A DNA stretch of 64,000 nucleotides from Actinomadura sp. DC4 (GTDB lineage Bacteria > Actinomycetota > Actinomycetes > Streptosporangiales > Streptosporangiaceae): contig NZ_JAUEQY010000037.1 of NCBI RefSeq assembly GCF_030406325.1, positions 33,447-97,446 of the forward strand, in the 5' to 3' direction. Below the pieces are notes generated by a model. It saw only the letters and a list, made by a program, of their open reading frames with translations. It was not told the origin of the DNA and ran no database searches. Below, one piece after another: positions 54,036 to 62,394 of the stretch. Each line of letters begins with the position of its first letter. The stretch's first letter is position 1. Both the position numbers and the translations under genes were made by a program.

Positions 54036-54362
54036 TCAGCCCTTCCGGCCCGTTCCGGCGTTCTCAGTGGCCGTGTCGTTCACGTCTCCGAACAGGACAC
54101 CGAGATCCGCCGCGACGGCACCGTGCCGCTCCAGCAGGTCCGCGGTGTTCCTGACGAACGCGACGCCGTCCTTCGCCGCCGGGCCGTACGCCTCTCTCAG
54201 CGCTTTGCCGATCTTGTCCTCGCCGCCGAGATCACCCTTCTCCGCCGCGATGTTGACACCGGCCTCGATCTCCCGCATGAGTTCACCGATCCGCCTGAGC
54301 CGGCCGGCGCCGGCCTTCAGACCGCCGATCTGCACACCGAACGCCGCATCGTCATCGGCCAT
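54036..54362 (-). CDS. Small WXG100/ESAT-6-like protein
   Basis: 108 residues from ATG 54362 (GGAAGGTGA just upstream). All-helical with the spacing of a helical hairpin: VQIGGLKAGAGRLRRIGELMREIEAGVNIAAEKGD, a Gly-rich turn (LGGED), then IGKALREAYGPAAKDGVAFVRNTADLLERHGAVAADLGVLFGDVNDTA. The WXG tripeptide is missing; size and pattern fit the DUF2580/ESX-1 substrate-like subgroup often encoded with type VII effectors. A partner or secreted companion of the giant toxin is likely by context. It shares a divergent promoter region, including operator site B, with the secreted hydrolase. Confidence 0.68.
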   Translation of the reverse strand: MADDDAAFGVQIGGLKAGAGRLRRIGELMREIEAGVNIAAEKGDLGGEDKIGKALREAYGPAAKDGVAFVRNTADLLERHGAVAADLGVLFGDVNDTATENAGTGRKG

Positions 54363-54449
54363 CACGCTCACCTTCCTTTCGTGGGTCGTCACCGGAGACG
54401 GTGGCCGGTCCGGGAAAGGTTCATCCGGGGAAATCCGACTCCGCTGAGA

Positions 54450-54474
54450 GTGCTCGGTCCTTTTCTCACCATGC
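54450..54474 (+). promoter_or_regulatory. Operator site B
   Basis: GTGCTCGGT, 11 nt with TTTTCTCAC, then CATGC: the GTGCAC-N15-GTGCAC pattern with one change per hexamer and identical 21-bp spacing. It lies 88 nt upstream of the WXG100-like start and 83 nt upstream of the hydrolase start on the other side. Confidence 0.65.
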
Positions 54475-54556
54475 ACCGTCATGTGCTCTCTCTTGGCCGC
54501 CCCGGTACGCGGACCTACCGTTACTGAGAATGCACGAATGGTGAAAAGGAGTGACC

Positions 54557-55606
54557 ATGAGGTCTCTGCCATCCGTCCTTTGTGCCGCGCTGCTGGCGGC
54601 GGGGGCGACCTTCGCCGCCGCTCCCGCGCACGCCGAGTCCCGGCCGGGCACCCACTGCGCGGCGCACACGCTGGACGTACGGCTCGCCGACGACGGCCCG
54701 CGCGCGTACCGGATGTGGGGCGAGCTGTGCCATCGGGGACGGACCGCCCCCGCGACGGTGCAACTGCTGATCCCGGGTGGCGGATACAACAGCACCTACT
54801 GGGACTTCCCGTATCGGAAACGCGTCTACTCCTATGTCCGGGCGGCGACGGCGGCCGGCTACGCGACGTTCGACGTCGACCGCGTCGGCAGCGGACGCAG
54901 CACGCATCCGCCGTACACCGACATGACCATCGCGGGTGAGGCCACCTCGATGCACGACGTCGTGACCGCCCTGCGCTCCGGCGCGGTCGGCGGCCACGCG
55001 TTCCGGCACGTCATCGAGGCCGGGCACTCCTTCGGCTCGGCGGTCGGCGTGACGGAGGCCGCCCGCTACCACGACGTCGACGGGTTCATCAGCCTCGGCG
55101 GCGTCCACGCCGTCTCCGACGCCGCGCAGGACATCTTCGACTCGTTGCACGACGCGAACCTCGACCCGAAGTTCGCCGGCCTCGGCTACGACGGCTACCA
55201 GACCACCGTGCCGGGCACGCGCGGCCACCTCTACCACGACACCCGCACCTCCACTCCGGCGATGATCGCGCTGGACGAGAGGCTCAAGGACGTCTCGTCC
55301 AGCACCGGAGGGCCGGAGATCGTCGCATACTCCCTTCCGGCCACACCCGGCGACGCGATCAGCCGGCGGCTGACGATGCCCGCGCTGGTGCTGGTGGGCG
55401 GCAGCGACCTGATCTTCTGCGGCGCCGGCGCCATCGACTGCACGAGCACCGCGAGCCTCCGCCGGGCCGAGGCACCGTACTGGCCGGCCGGGCACGTGCG
55501 GTTCGGCGTCATCCCGAAGACCGGGCACTCCCTGCAGGAGAGCACGACCGAACCCGTCACGGCGGCGGTCATGCTGGCCTGGGCCCGCACCGTCGCACGG
55601 CCATGA
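54557..55606 (+). CDS. Secreted alpha/beta hydrolase
   Basis: 349 residues from ATG 54557 (AAAAGGAG upstream). Signal peptide MRSLPSVLCAALLAAGATFAAAPAHA. Alpha/beta hydrolase fold with VQLLIPGGGYNSTYWDF (oxyanion region), DVDRVGSGRS, nucleophile Ser158 in EAGHSFGSAVG, VLVGGSDLIFCG and catalytic His324 in PKTGHSLQE. Several Cys residues suggest disulfides, as for an extracellular enzyme. The substrate is unknown; an ester or lactone matured outside the cell is possible because it shares operator site B and lies upstream of the P450 gene. Confidence 0.85.
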   Translation: MRSLPSVLCAALLAAGATFAAAPAHAESRPGTHCAAHTLDVRLADDGPRAYRMWGELCHRGRTAPATVQLLIPGGGYNSTYWDFPYRKRVYSYVRAATAAGYATFDVDRVGSGRSTHPPYTDMTIAGEATSMHDVVTALRSGAVGGHAFRHVIEAGHSFGSAVGVTEAARYHDVDGFISLGGVHAVSDAAQDIFDSLHDANLDPKFAGLGYDGYQTTVPGTRGHLYHDTRTSTPAMIALDERLKDVSSSTGGPEIVAYSLPATPGDAISRRLTMPALVLVGGSDLIFCGAGAIDCTSTASLRRAEAPYWPAGHVRFGVIPKTGHSLQESTTEPVTAAVMLAWARTVARP

Positions 55607-55655
55607 GCCGCGCGATGTGCCGGGAGCGCACGGTACGCGGCCGAATGTGCTGAGT

Positions 55656-55680
55656 GTGCACGGCTCTGTTCTCACCGTGC
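55656..55680 (+). promoter_or_regulatory. Operator site C, with a possible tandem copy at 55626-55650
   Basis: GTGCACGGC, 11 nt with GTTCTCAC, then CGTGC. Immediately before it GCGCACGGT-N11-TGTGC (55626-55650) repeats the layout less well, so two sites may lie side by side. Site C ends 94 nt before the first P450 start. Sites B and C match over more than 30 bp, including a GCTGAG lead-in. Confidence 0.7.
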
Positions 55681-55774
55681 GGAGTTCGCCGCGGGTGCGC
55701 GGCCGGACCGGCGCGCAAGCGTAGAAACGACGACCAGAGCCATCGCCGAGCCCGACCGCCGTAGAAGGAGTCCG

Positions 55775-56965
55775 ATGACCGCCTACCCGATTCCGGCGCC
55801 CGGCGAGCACATCTACGACACCCATGCGCGGCTGCGTTCCATCGGACCGGTCGTACCGGCCGAACTGCCCGGCGAGGTCGCCGTCTGGGCGGTGACCACA
55901 CACGCGGCCGCGCACGAGGTGCTGGGGAACGACAAGGTGTACGCGCGGAGCGCCCGCCACTGGACCGCCCTGCACGACGGCACCATCCCGGCGGACTGGC
56001 CGTTCCGCCCGTTCATCGAGGGAGAGAACTTCCTCATGCAGGACGGCCTGGACCACCGGCGCATACGAGGGCTGATCAACAAGGCGTTCACGTCGGCCCG
56101 GGTCGCGGCGCTCGCGCCCCGGATCCGTGAGATCGCCGAGTCACTCCTGGACGACGTGGCGGCGGCCGGCGACGGCGTCGACCTCGTCCCGGCGTTCGGC
56201 GAGGCGCTGCCGATGCGGGTGATCTGCGAGCTGTTCGGCATTCCGGAACCCGAACGGGCGCGGTTCCGCACCTGGACCACCATGGTGATGGCCGCCGGGG
56301 AGGGAAGCGTCCAGGCCGGTCAGGCGATGATCGCCTACCTCACTCGGTTCGCCGACCAGCGCCGCGAGGACCCACGCGACGACCTGACCTCGATGTTGAT
56401 CAACGCGCAGCGGGACGGCGAGGTCACGTTGTCCGACGCGGAGCTCGCCGGCCTGCTGTGGGTGTTCGTCCTCGCCGGGCACGAGACCACGATCCACCTG
56501 CTCGGCAACGCCGTCCTCGCGCTGTCCCTGCATCCGGACCAGCGCGATCTCGCCGTACGGGACGGCATGTGGGCGCAGGTGGTGGAGGAGACGCTGCGCC
56601 GCTACCCCTCCATCGCGACCCTCATGCTGCGCTACACCACGCAGGACACCGTCCTGGCCGGGGTGGGCCTCCCCGCCGGTGACGCGCTGCTGATCTCCCT
56701 GTCGGCCACCCTCACCGATCCGGGCCGGCACGGCTCCGGCGCCGGCCGGTTCGACATCACCCGCGCCCAGCGGCCGGGCCTGGCGTTCGGTCACGGGCCG
56801 CACTTCTGCCTCGGGGCTCCGCTCGCCCGCCTCGAAGGCGCGATCGCGCTGGCGGCGCTGTACGAGCGGTTCCCCAAGCTGCGCATCGCCGTCGACCCGG
56901 GCGAGCTCGTCTACAACTCCTTCGCCACGACCGGGCCGGCGTCGCTTCCCGTCCACCTCACGTGA
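55775..56965 (+). CDS. Cytochrome P450 (copy 1)
   Basis: 396 residues, AAGGAG before the ATG. Motifs: I-helix AGHETT (O2 binding), ExxR in EETLRRYPS, and heme loop FGHGPHFCLGAPLARLE with Cys345 as axial ligand. Length and motifs fit soluble bacterial P450s fed by ferredoxin; no ferredoxin gene is adjacent. It has a paralogue of the same length at 62395-63585 with long shared blocks such as HIYDT, DDKVYAR/NDKVYAR, DGTIPADWPF and RFDITR. It probably oxidises the product of this cluster. The 3' end overlaps the convergent amidohydrolase by 55 nt. Confidence 0.93.
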   Translation: MTAYPIPAPGEHIYDTHARLRSIGPVVPAELPGEVAVWAVTTHAAAHEVLGNDKVYARSARHWTALHDGTIPADWPFRPFIEGENFLMQDGLDHRRIRGLINKAFTSARVAALAPRIREIAESLLDDVAAAGDGVDLVPAFGEALPMRVICELFGIPEPERARFRTWTTMVMAAGEGSVQAGQAMIAYLTRFADQRREDPRDDLTSMLINAQRDGEVTLSDAELAGLLWVFVLAGHETTIHLLGNAVLALSLHPDQRDLAVRDGMWAQVVEETLRRYPSIATLMLRYTTQDTVLAGVGLPAGDALLISLSATLTDPGRHGSGAGRFDITRAQRPGLAFGHGPHFCLGAPLARLEGAIALAALYERFPKLRIAVDPGELVYNSFATTGPASLPVHLT

Positions 56966-57939
56966 GCGGCGCCGTCGCCACGGAGCCTCGGGAAGAGGCG
57001 TAGCGCGTTCGACCGCTCGGCGGCGGCGCGTTCGCCGGCGTCCAGGCCGCCGAACCTCTCCCAGTTCTCGAGGTTGTGGCCGATCGCGCGGTCGGAGGCG
57101 GCCGGGAAGTCGGTGCCGAAGAGCAGGCGGGCGCTGCTCGCCACCTGCAGAGCCGGCAGCAGGGAGTGGGGACTCGCCGCGAGCGCCGTCTCGTAGAACA
57201 GCGTCGCCAGCACCTCGGTGACGTGGTCCGGGCCGACATCGGCGTCGTCCGGGCCGCGTCCCATCTCCGCGTGCTCGGCGATGCGCCAGCCGAGGGCCGG
57301 GAGCGCGCCGCCGCAGTGGGCCAGGATGAGACACAGCCCCGGGTGCCGCTGGAAGACTCCGCGGTAGATGGCGTTGGTGATGTTCCTGGCCGTGTCCAGC
57401 GGAAACTCGATCACCGAGCTGGGCCGGCCGAGGCCGAGCTCACCGATGTGCGGCGCCTCCTCGGGATGGACGAAGACGGGCGTACGCCGCCTGGACAGCT
57501 CGGCGAGCACCGGCTCGAAGAAGGGGTCGCCGAAGTATTTTCCCTCGGCGTTCGAGTTGAGGACCACACCGTCCAGCCTCAGCTCGTCGAGGGCGTACTC
57601 GATCTCCGCCAGCGCCGCGTCGGGCGTCGTCAGCGGCACCGACGCGAAGGCGCCGAAGCGGTCCGGGTGGTCCCCGATCAGGTCCGCGTACTCCTCGTTG
57701 AGCCGGCGTACGAACCTTAGCGGGCCGTCCGGCGCCCGCGAGCGCCCCCCGACGGAGAGCGGGAAGGAGAGGACCTGGACGGCGATGTCGTTGCGCGCCA
57801 TGAACGCCAGCGCCTTCTCGGCCGTCCACTCCCCCAGGCGATAGCCGCCGGTCATCGTATGGCCGAAGGAGCTGAACCACCGGTCCACGACCCCGCCGAG
57901 ATAGTGGGTGTGGACGTCTATCCTGCCGGCCGGCGTCAT
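56911..57939 (-). CDS. Amidohydrolase (ACMSD-type decarboxylase-like)
   Basis: 342 residues from ATG 57939, which overlaps the upstream stop (ATGA) and has GGAGGGGGA upstream. Metal-site motifs of amidohydrolase_2: HxH in IDVHTHYLGG, FVHPEE, LILAHCGGALPALGW and LLFGTDFP. The family includes ACMSD and gamma-resorcylate decarboxylases, which remove CO2 from aromatic or aminomuconate acids with a divalent metal. Last gene of the methyltransferase-ketosynthase-halogenase operon, so an aromatic acid intermediate is a reasonable guess. Hydrolase activity cannot be excluded. Confidence 0.87.
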   Translation of the reverse strand: MTPAGRIDVHTHYLGGVVDRWFSSFGHTMTGGYRLGEWTAEKALAFMARNDIAVQVLSFPLSVGGRSRAPDGPLRFVRRLNEEYADLIGDHPDRFGAFASVPLTTPDAALAEIEYALDELRLDGVVLNSNAEGKYFGDPFFEPVLAELSRRRTPVFVHPEEAPHIGELGLGRPSSVIEFPLDTARNITNAIYRGVFQRHPGLCLILAHCGGALPALGWRIAEHAEMGRGPDDADVGPDHVTEVLATLFYETALAASPHSLLPALQVASSARLLFGTDFPAASDRAIGHNLENWERFGGLDAGERAAAERSNALRLFPRLRGDGAAHVRWTGSDAGPVVAKEL

Positions 57940-59348
57940 TTCCCGTCCCCCTCCGACCGCGCGAGCCCGAGACGCGGTTCGGTGACCAGCTGCCATCCCC
58001 GCCACTCATTGTCGTCGAGCGGGCTCTCCCGCAGCGGGGCGAGGTCCGGCCGGCCGGTGCCCCCGGCCATCGCGCGGCGCTGGACCCGGAACGCCTCGTC
58101 GGTCAGCCGCTCGGTGAGCACGCGTGTGGACGACACGGTCGCCTCGCGGAGGTCCGACAGGCCCGCGATGATCTCCCCGAACGGGGCGGCCCCGGACCGG
58201 CCGGCGCCGTGGTCGCCGTGGACCAGCCGCTCCGCGGTCCAGAAGAAGTCCTCTTTGGTGTCGTAGTCGTCGTACATGCTGCTCACCAGGGCGAGCAGCC
58301 GCGTGTACGCCCGGCGGTAGGTGTACTCGAAGAAGCCGAGCGCCTCCTGGCCGGTGACCTCGCCACGGGCGTTCGCGGCGATCGACGCGGCGGCGGTGAG
58401 CCCGCTGTACATCGCGAGATGGACCCCGGTCGACAGCAGCGGATCCAGGAAGCACGCGGCGTCGCCGACGAGCATGTGGCCCGGTCCGCTGAACGCGTCG
58501 GCCGTGTAGGAGTAGTCGGTCTCCACGCGTACGGCCGGCCGGAACTCGGCCTCCCGCAGCAGGTCACCGACGGCGGCCGAGCGCCCGATCAGCGCGTGGT
58601 AGAGCTCCTCCGGCGAGGAGTGCCGGGAGCGGTGCCGGGCGAAGACGTCCTTCGGCGACACCAGGCCGACGCTCGTCCGGCCGTCCGCCAGCGGAATGAT
58701 CCAGTACCAGCCGTCCGGCGAGGAGATGACGTTGATGCCTCCCTCCGGCGTGAGCGGCAGCTGCCCGGCGTTCGCCCAGTAGCCCCAGATGGCGACGTTC
58801 CGGAAGAGGGGATGGGGGCGCCGGTTCCCGAGATGCCGCGTGCTCAGCAGCCCCGATCTTCCCGAGGCGTCCACGAGGAAGTCGAAGTCGTCGATCACGA
58901 ACGGCTCGCCCCGGTCCCGGGTGCACGTCACGGACACCGGCCGGCCGGAGTCGAAGACCACGTTCCGCGCGGCCACGCCCTGGTCGACCGTGACGCCGCT
59001 CGCCTCCGCGTTCTCCAGGAGGAGCTGGTCGAAGGCGGCACGGTCGACCTGCCACGAGCACACCTGCGGACCGAACAGCTTGCTCCAGTCGACGACCCAC
59101 TCGTCCGAGCCCCAGCGGAAGACGCCACCGCGCTTGATCTGGAAGCCGCCGGCGTCCAGCCGGCCGGAGAGTCCGAGCAGGTCGAGTACGGTCCGCGTGG
59201 ACGGGGTGAGGGACTCGCCGATGTGATAGCGGGGGAAGTGCTCACGCTCCAGCAGGTGGACGTCGAGCCCTTCGCGCGCGAGCAGGGTGGCCGTGACCGA
59301 TCCCGCCGGGCCGCCTCCGATGACGAGGATCTTCCGGAGTGGTGCCAT
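57936..59348 (-). CDS. Flavin-dependent halogenase
   Basis: 470 residues from ATG 59348 (GAGGC upstream). FAD site GGGPAGS near residue 11, then the HFPRYHIGESL motif of the halogenase/geranylgeranyl-reductase-like superfamily. Two diagnostic features: WxWxIP as W214-Y-W216-I-I-P219, and Lys72 in GFQIKRGGVFRWG, the lysine that carries or positions HOCl. GHMLVGDAACFLDPLLSTGVHLAM is the second FAD motif. The family layout is that of phenol/pyrrole halogenases (PltA-, ChlA-, CmlS-like) rather than free-tryptophan ones. It needs reduced flavin from a reductase not in this window. The substrate may be carrier-bound or free aromatic; unknown. Confidence 0.82.
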   Translation of the reverse strand: MAPLRKILVIGGGPAGSVTATLLAREGLDVHLLEREHFPRYHIGESLTPSTRTVLDLLGLSGRLDAGGFQIKRGGVFRWGSDEWVVDWSKLFGPQVCSWQVDRAAFDQLLLENAEASGVTVDQGVAARNVVFDSGRPVSVTCTRDRGEPFVIDDFDFLVDASGRSGLLSTRHLGNRRPHPLFRNVAIWGYWANAGQLPLTPEGGINVISSPDGWYWIIPLADGRTSVGLVSPKDVFARHRSRHSSPEELYHALIGRSAAVGDLLREAEFRPAVRVETDYSYTADAFSGPGHMLVGDAACFLDPLLSTGVHLAMYSGLTAAASIAANARGEVTGQEALGFFEYTYRRAYTRLLALVSSMYDDYDTKEDFFWTAERLVHGDHGAGRSGAAPFGEIIAGLSDLREATVSSTRVLTERLTDEAFRVQRRAMAGGTGRPDLAPLRESPLDDNEWRGWQLVTEPRLGLARSEGDGK

Positions 59349-59377
59349 CTTGTACGCCTCGCTTCTGGAGTGGGCCG

Positions 59378-60637
59378 TCAGGAGCCGCGGACGACGATGG
59401 CGGAGTTGTTGCCGCCCATGCCGACGCTGGTGGAGATCGCGACCGGCACGGGGCTCCGTGTGCCCTGCCCGATGACGTGGCCGAGCTCGCACCCGGGGGC
59501 GACGTCGACCAGCCCGTACGTCGGCGGGACCTGGTCACGGACGCTCGCCAGCAGGGCGACCACGGCCTCGAACGCGCCCGAGCCGCCGAGCATGTGGCCG
59601 GTGCTTCCCTTGATCCCGCTGACCCTGAGCCCGTCGAGATGGTCGCCGAACACCTTGCGGATCGCGGTCGCCTCGGCGGGGTCGTTCGACTTGGTCGCGG
59701 TGCCGTGGACGTTCAGGTACCCCACGTCCCGGGCGTCGACCCCGGCGTCGGCGAAGGCTTCGAGCAGGCAGGCGGTCATCCCCGGCGCGTCGTGCGGCGG
59801 GATGTCGCTCATGTCGAAGGCGTCACCGCGCAGGCCGTACCCGAGCATCTCCCCGTGGATCCGGGCCTTGCGGGCGACGGCGTGGTCGCGCTCCTCGAGC
59901 ACCATGACGGCGGCGCCCTCACCCAGGACGGTGCCGTCACGGTCGCGGTCGAAGGGACGGCACGCACCCGAGCGCGCACCGGTGTGGTTCTGCACGAAGC
60001 CGGACACGATGATCTCGGTGATGGGCGACTCGGCGCCGCCGGCCAGCATCACCTCCGCCCGGCCGTGCCGGATCTTGTCGTACGCGGCGATGATCGAGTC
60101 CGCTCCCGACGCGGACGCGCCGCTGACCGTCACCAGCGGCCCGCAGAGCCCGAAACGCACCGACAGCACCGACGTCCCGGCGTTGGGCAGCGTCATGTTG
60201 AACAGCCGTGGAGACACGCCCGCCGTGCCCTTGGCCGCGAGCCGGGCGAACTGGGCGGCGAGCACCTCGGTGCTGGAGAACGCCATGCCGATCGCCGCAC
60301 CGTAGCGGTCGAACCGGCGGTGTGACTTGTGCCGCGAGACGATCTCGTTGCGGGGCAGGTCGAGCCGTGCGTCGGTCACCGCCGCGTCCGCGGCCGCCAA
60401 GGCGTACTGCTGGTAGCGGTCCAGCACCCGTACGTCGCGGGCCGACAGCCCGTGGCTCAGCGGGTCGAACCCGGTGATCTCCGCCGCCGTCTTCACCGCA
60501 CAGCGGGACGTGTCGAAACGCGTGGTCCTCCCGACGCCGCTGCGCCCGGCCATCAGGGTCTCGAAGGCCTCATCGACGGTCCGGCCGATCGGGGTGATCG
60601 CCCCGACGCCCGTGATGACGACACGCCTGTCTGTCAT
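59378..60637 (-). CDS. Ketosynthase (FabF/KS-alpha-like) with catalytic Cys replaced by Ser
   Basis: 419 residues, GGAGGGG upstream. Thiolase-fold with KS landmarks: VVITGVGAITPIG, and the elbow TVSGASASGADSI where the family has TxSxACASG, so position 175 is Ser, not Cys. The histidines are intact: NVHGTATKSND and IKGSTGHMLGGSGA, and the C-terminal SVGMGGNNSAIVV is normal. Without the Cys thiol it should not condense in the usual way; Ser variants in related systems act as acyltransferases, decarboxylases or esterifying enzymes. No acyl carrier protein or chain-length factor gene is nearby, strengthening a non-canonical role. Sits between the methyltransferase and the halogenase, 30 and 29 nt apart. 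Confidence 0.87.
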   Translation of the reverse strand: MTDRRVVITGVGAITPIGRTVDEAFETLMAGRSGVGRTTRFDTSRCAVKTAAEITGFDPLSHGLSARDVRVLDRYQQYALAAADAAVTDARLDLPRNEIVSRHKSHRRFDRYGAAIGMAFSSTEVLAAQFARLAAKGTAGVSPRLFNMTLPNAGTSVLSVRFGLCGPLVTVSGASASGADSIIAAYDKIRHGRAEVMLAGGAESPITEIIVSGFVQNHTGARSGACRPFDRDRDGTVLGEGAAVMVLEERDHAVARKARIHGEMLGYGLRGDAFDMSDIPPHDAPGMTACLLEAFADAGVDARDVGYLNVHGTATKSNDPAEATAIRKVFGDHLDGLRVSGIKGSTGHMLGGSGAFEAVVALLASVRDQVPPTYGLVDVAPGCELGHVIGQGTRSPVPVAISTSVGMGGNNSAIVVRGS

Positions 60638-60667
60638 GGTCCCCTCCTCAGGTGCGTGGGGTGACGA

Positions 60668-61723
60668 TCACTGCTTGCGCGCCACGACGACTCCGTTGGC
60701 GCCCGCGGCGTCGATCTCGATGATCTGCACGCCGTGGAAGCCTGCGTCGGTCAGCCAGGAGGTGAGCTCGTCGCCGGAGTAGTTCTTGCCGCCGACGGTC
60801 TCGACGAGCATGTTCATCCCCATCAGGGCGGCGGCGGGCGGGCCGGTCCGCTCGGAGTTGAGCAGGAGCTCGCTGATCAACACGACGCCGCCGGGCACGA
60901 GCGCCCGGTGGCACGCGGTGAGAAGGTCGCGACCGGTCCGTTCGTCCCAGTCGTGCAGGATGTTCGACAGCAAGATCACGTCGTGCGCCTCGGGCAGACC
61001 GCGCTGATCGCGGAAGTCGCCCGCCTGAGTCGTGACCTTCCCGCCGAGCCCGGCCGCGTCGATCTTCTGCCGCGCCTGCTCGCAGACGTGCGGGAGGTCG
61101 TACACCGTCGCGCGGAGGTGGGGATGGCGCCGGCAGAGCACGATCGGGAAGGCGCCGGATCCGCCGCCCACGTCGAGGAGGCGGGTGTGACCGGCGAAGT
61201 CGTACGCGTCGGCCAGGCACGCGGCCGTGGACATGGACAGGGAGTGCATCGCCTCCCAGAACAGCTCCAGCATCACCGGATCCACGTCGGAGAACAGCGA
61301 GTCCTGGGTCTCCGGGTCCCACGTCACCGGGCGGTCTCCGCGGAGCGCGTCGATGAGTTTGTGCCAGCCGAGATATTCGCGGTGCTCGCAGAATCGTACG
61401 AATCCGCCGAAGTACGCCGGCCGTCCGGCGACGAGGTATTCCTCGGCCAGCGGCGCGTTGCGATAGGCGTCGCCGTCCTTTTCCAGCAGGCCGAGCGACG
61501 CGCACGCGACGAGGAGCAGATCGGCCGGCCGGTGCGCGAACCCGAACTCGGCGGCCAGCTCCTCCACGGTGACGCGGCGCCCGCCGGCCAGGCGGGTGAA
61601 CAGGCCCAGCTCGACGGCCGTGGCGAAGGTCTCGAAGCTGTAGAAGCCGGTCGCCAGCTGCATGAGCGGCGCCGGTGACAGTGCGTCGCCCGCCGTGCCG
61701 TGGGTCAGAGCCGAGGTGGTCAT
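60668..61723 (-). CDS. SAM-dependent O-methyltransferase
   Basis: 351 residues from ATG 61723 (AGGGAGA upstream). N-terminal winged-helix dimerisation domain (LMQLATGFYSFETFATAVELGLFTRLAGG...VEELAAEFGFAHRPADLLLVACASLGLL). SAM-binding Rossmann domain: LLDVGGGSGAFPIVLCRRHP, ATVYDLPHVCEQAR, and LSNILHDWDERTGRDLLTACHRALVPGGVVLISE with the His-Asp that in plant-type enzymes acts as catalytic base. It probably methylates a phenolic or enolic hydroxyl. First gene of a four-gene leftward operon; site D lies 175 nt upstream. Confidence 0.9.
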   Translation of the reverse strand: MTTSALTHGTAGDALSPAPLMQLATGFYSFETFATAVELGLFTRLAGGRRVTVEELAAEFGFAHRPADLLLVACASLGLLEKDGDAYRNAPLAEEYLVAGRPAYFGGFVRFCEHREYLGWHKLIDALRGDRPVTWDPETQDSLFSDVDPVMLELFWEAMHSLSMSTAACLADAYDFAGHTRLLDVGGGSGAFPIVLCRRHPHLRATVYDLPHVCEQARQKIDAAGLGGKVTTQAGDFRDQRGLPEAHDVILLSNILHDWDERTGRDLLTACHRALVPGGVVLISELLLNSERTGPPAAALMGMNMLVETVGGKNYSGDELTSWLTDAGFHGVQIIEIDAAGANGVVVARKQ

Positions 61724-61897
61724 GCCGTCTCCCTTGTTCGTGCCGATCCATTCCAGATACGGCCTCGACGCCATTGTTCTAATAGGCGCGAGCACCATGC
61801 GACGGACGTTTTGTCGATGCTTAAATGCGAATTTTGGGCAAGAATACGTCCGTGCCGGCGGAATTCAAGGTCTGTTCGCTCCGACTCGGCGGATCGT

Positions 61898-61922
61898 GCA
61901 CGTCAGGAGAAAGGCGCAGCAC
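61898..61922 (-). promoter_or_regulatory. Operator site D (weaker match)
   Basis: Minus strand: GTGCTGCGC, 11 nt with TTTCTC, then CGTGC. One hexamer is exact (GTGCAC 61896-61901) and the other, 21 bp away, matches 4 of 6. Upstream of the methyltransferase operon and oriented as at the P450 genes. The rest of this 229-bp gap (61724-61952) is AT-rich and holds no gene. Confidence 0.5.
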
Positions 61923-61952
61923 ACTGAGCACAGTCGGCGTACGCCGGGCCCG

Positions 61953-62366
61953 TCATCGGGGATCGTGTTCCCCCTCCGGGGCGCCGTCGGAGGCCATCGC
62001 CGACACCGCGGTGTCGAACATCGCGCCGAGGTCGAGACCTCCGTCGATGGGGAGCCCCAGGCCGGCGGGCAGCAGCTCGGCCAGCGCCGTCGCCGCCGTA
62101 CGGGCCGCGTCGTCCTGGGCCGACCGGACCGTCCGGGCGATGCGCGCGGCCAGCTCCACCGGTGCCAGCTGCCGGTACCTCGTGCCCGTCAGCTTCAGCT
62201 CGACCAGCCGGCCCTGGCCGTCGACGGTCGCCGTGACCATCCTGTCCTTCGAGGACGAAGAGCCGGTCACCGCCGTCATCCGGTCGGTGGCCGCCTGGAT
62301 ACGGGTCTGTTCCGCCCGCAGGCTCGCGATCGCCGCCTGCACGTCGTACGCGGGGGAATCTGGCAT
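61953..62366 (-). CDS. YbaB/EbfC family nucleoid-associated protein (EspL-like by context)
   Basis: 137 residues from ATG 62366 (AAAGGAGTGACG before it). VQAAIASLRAEQTRIQAATDRMTAVTGSSSSKDRMVTATVDGQGRLVELKLTG is the YbaB/EbfC pattern: a coiled helix, then the beta hairpin. In most bacteria the gene follows dnaX/recR; here it sits between a P450 and a methyltransferase. Mycobacterial ESX-1 loci also carry a YbaB-fold protein, EspL, so the type VII-like proteins nearby make that kind of role possible. It could bind DNA or be a secretion accessory factor; the sequence alone does not decide. Confidence 0.78.
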   Translation of the reverse strand: MPDSPAYDVQAAIASLRAEQTRIQAATDRMTAVTGSSSSKDRMVTATVDGQGRLVELKLTGTRYRQLAPVELAARIARTVRSAQDDAARTAATALAELLPAGLGLPIDGGLDLGAMFDTAVSAMASDGAPEGEHDPR

Positions 62367-62394
62367 CGTCACTCCTTTGTTCGGTATCGGAAGG

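Noticed and set aside
57936..59348. Calling the FAD enzyme a plain geranylgeranyl-reductase-like oxidoreductase
   Set aside because: WxWxIP and the Lys in the GFQIKRGG segment point to a halogenase, though activity is not proven.
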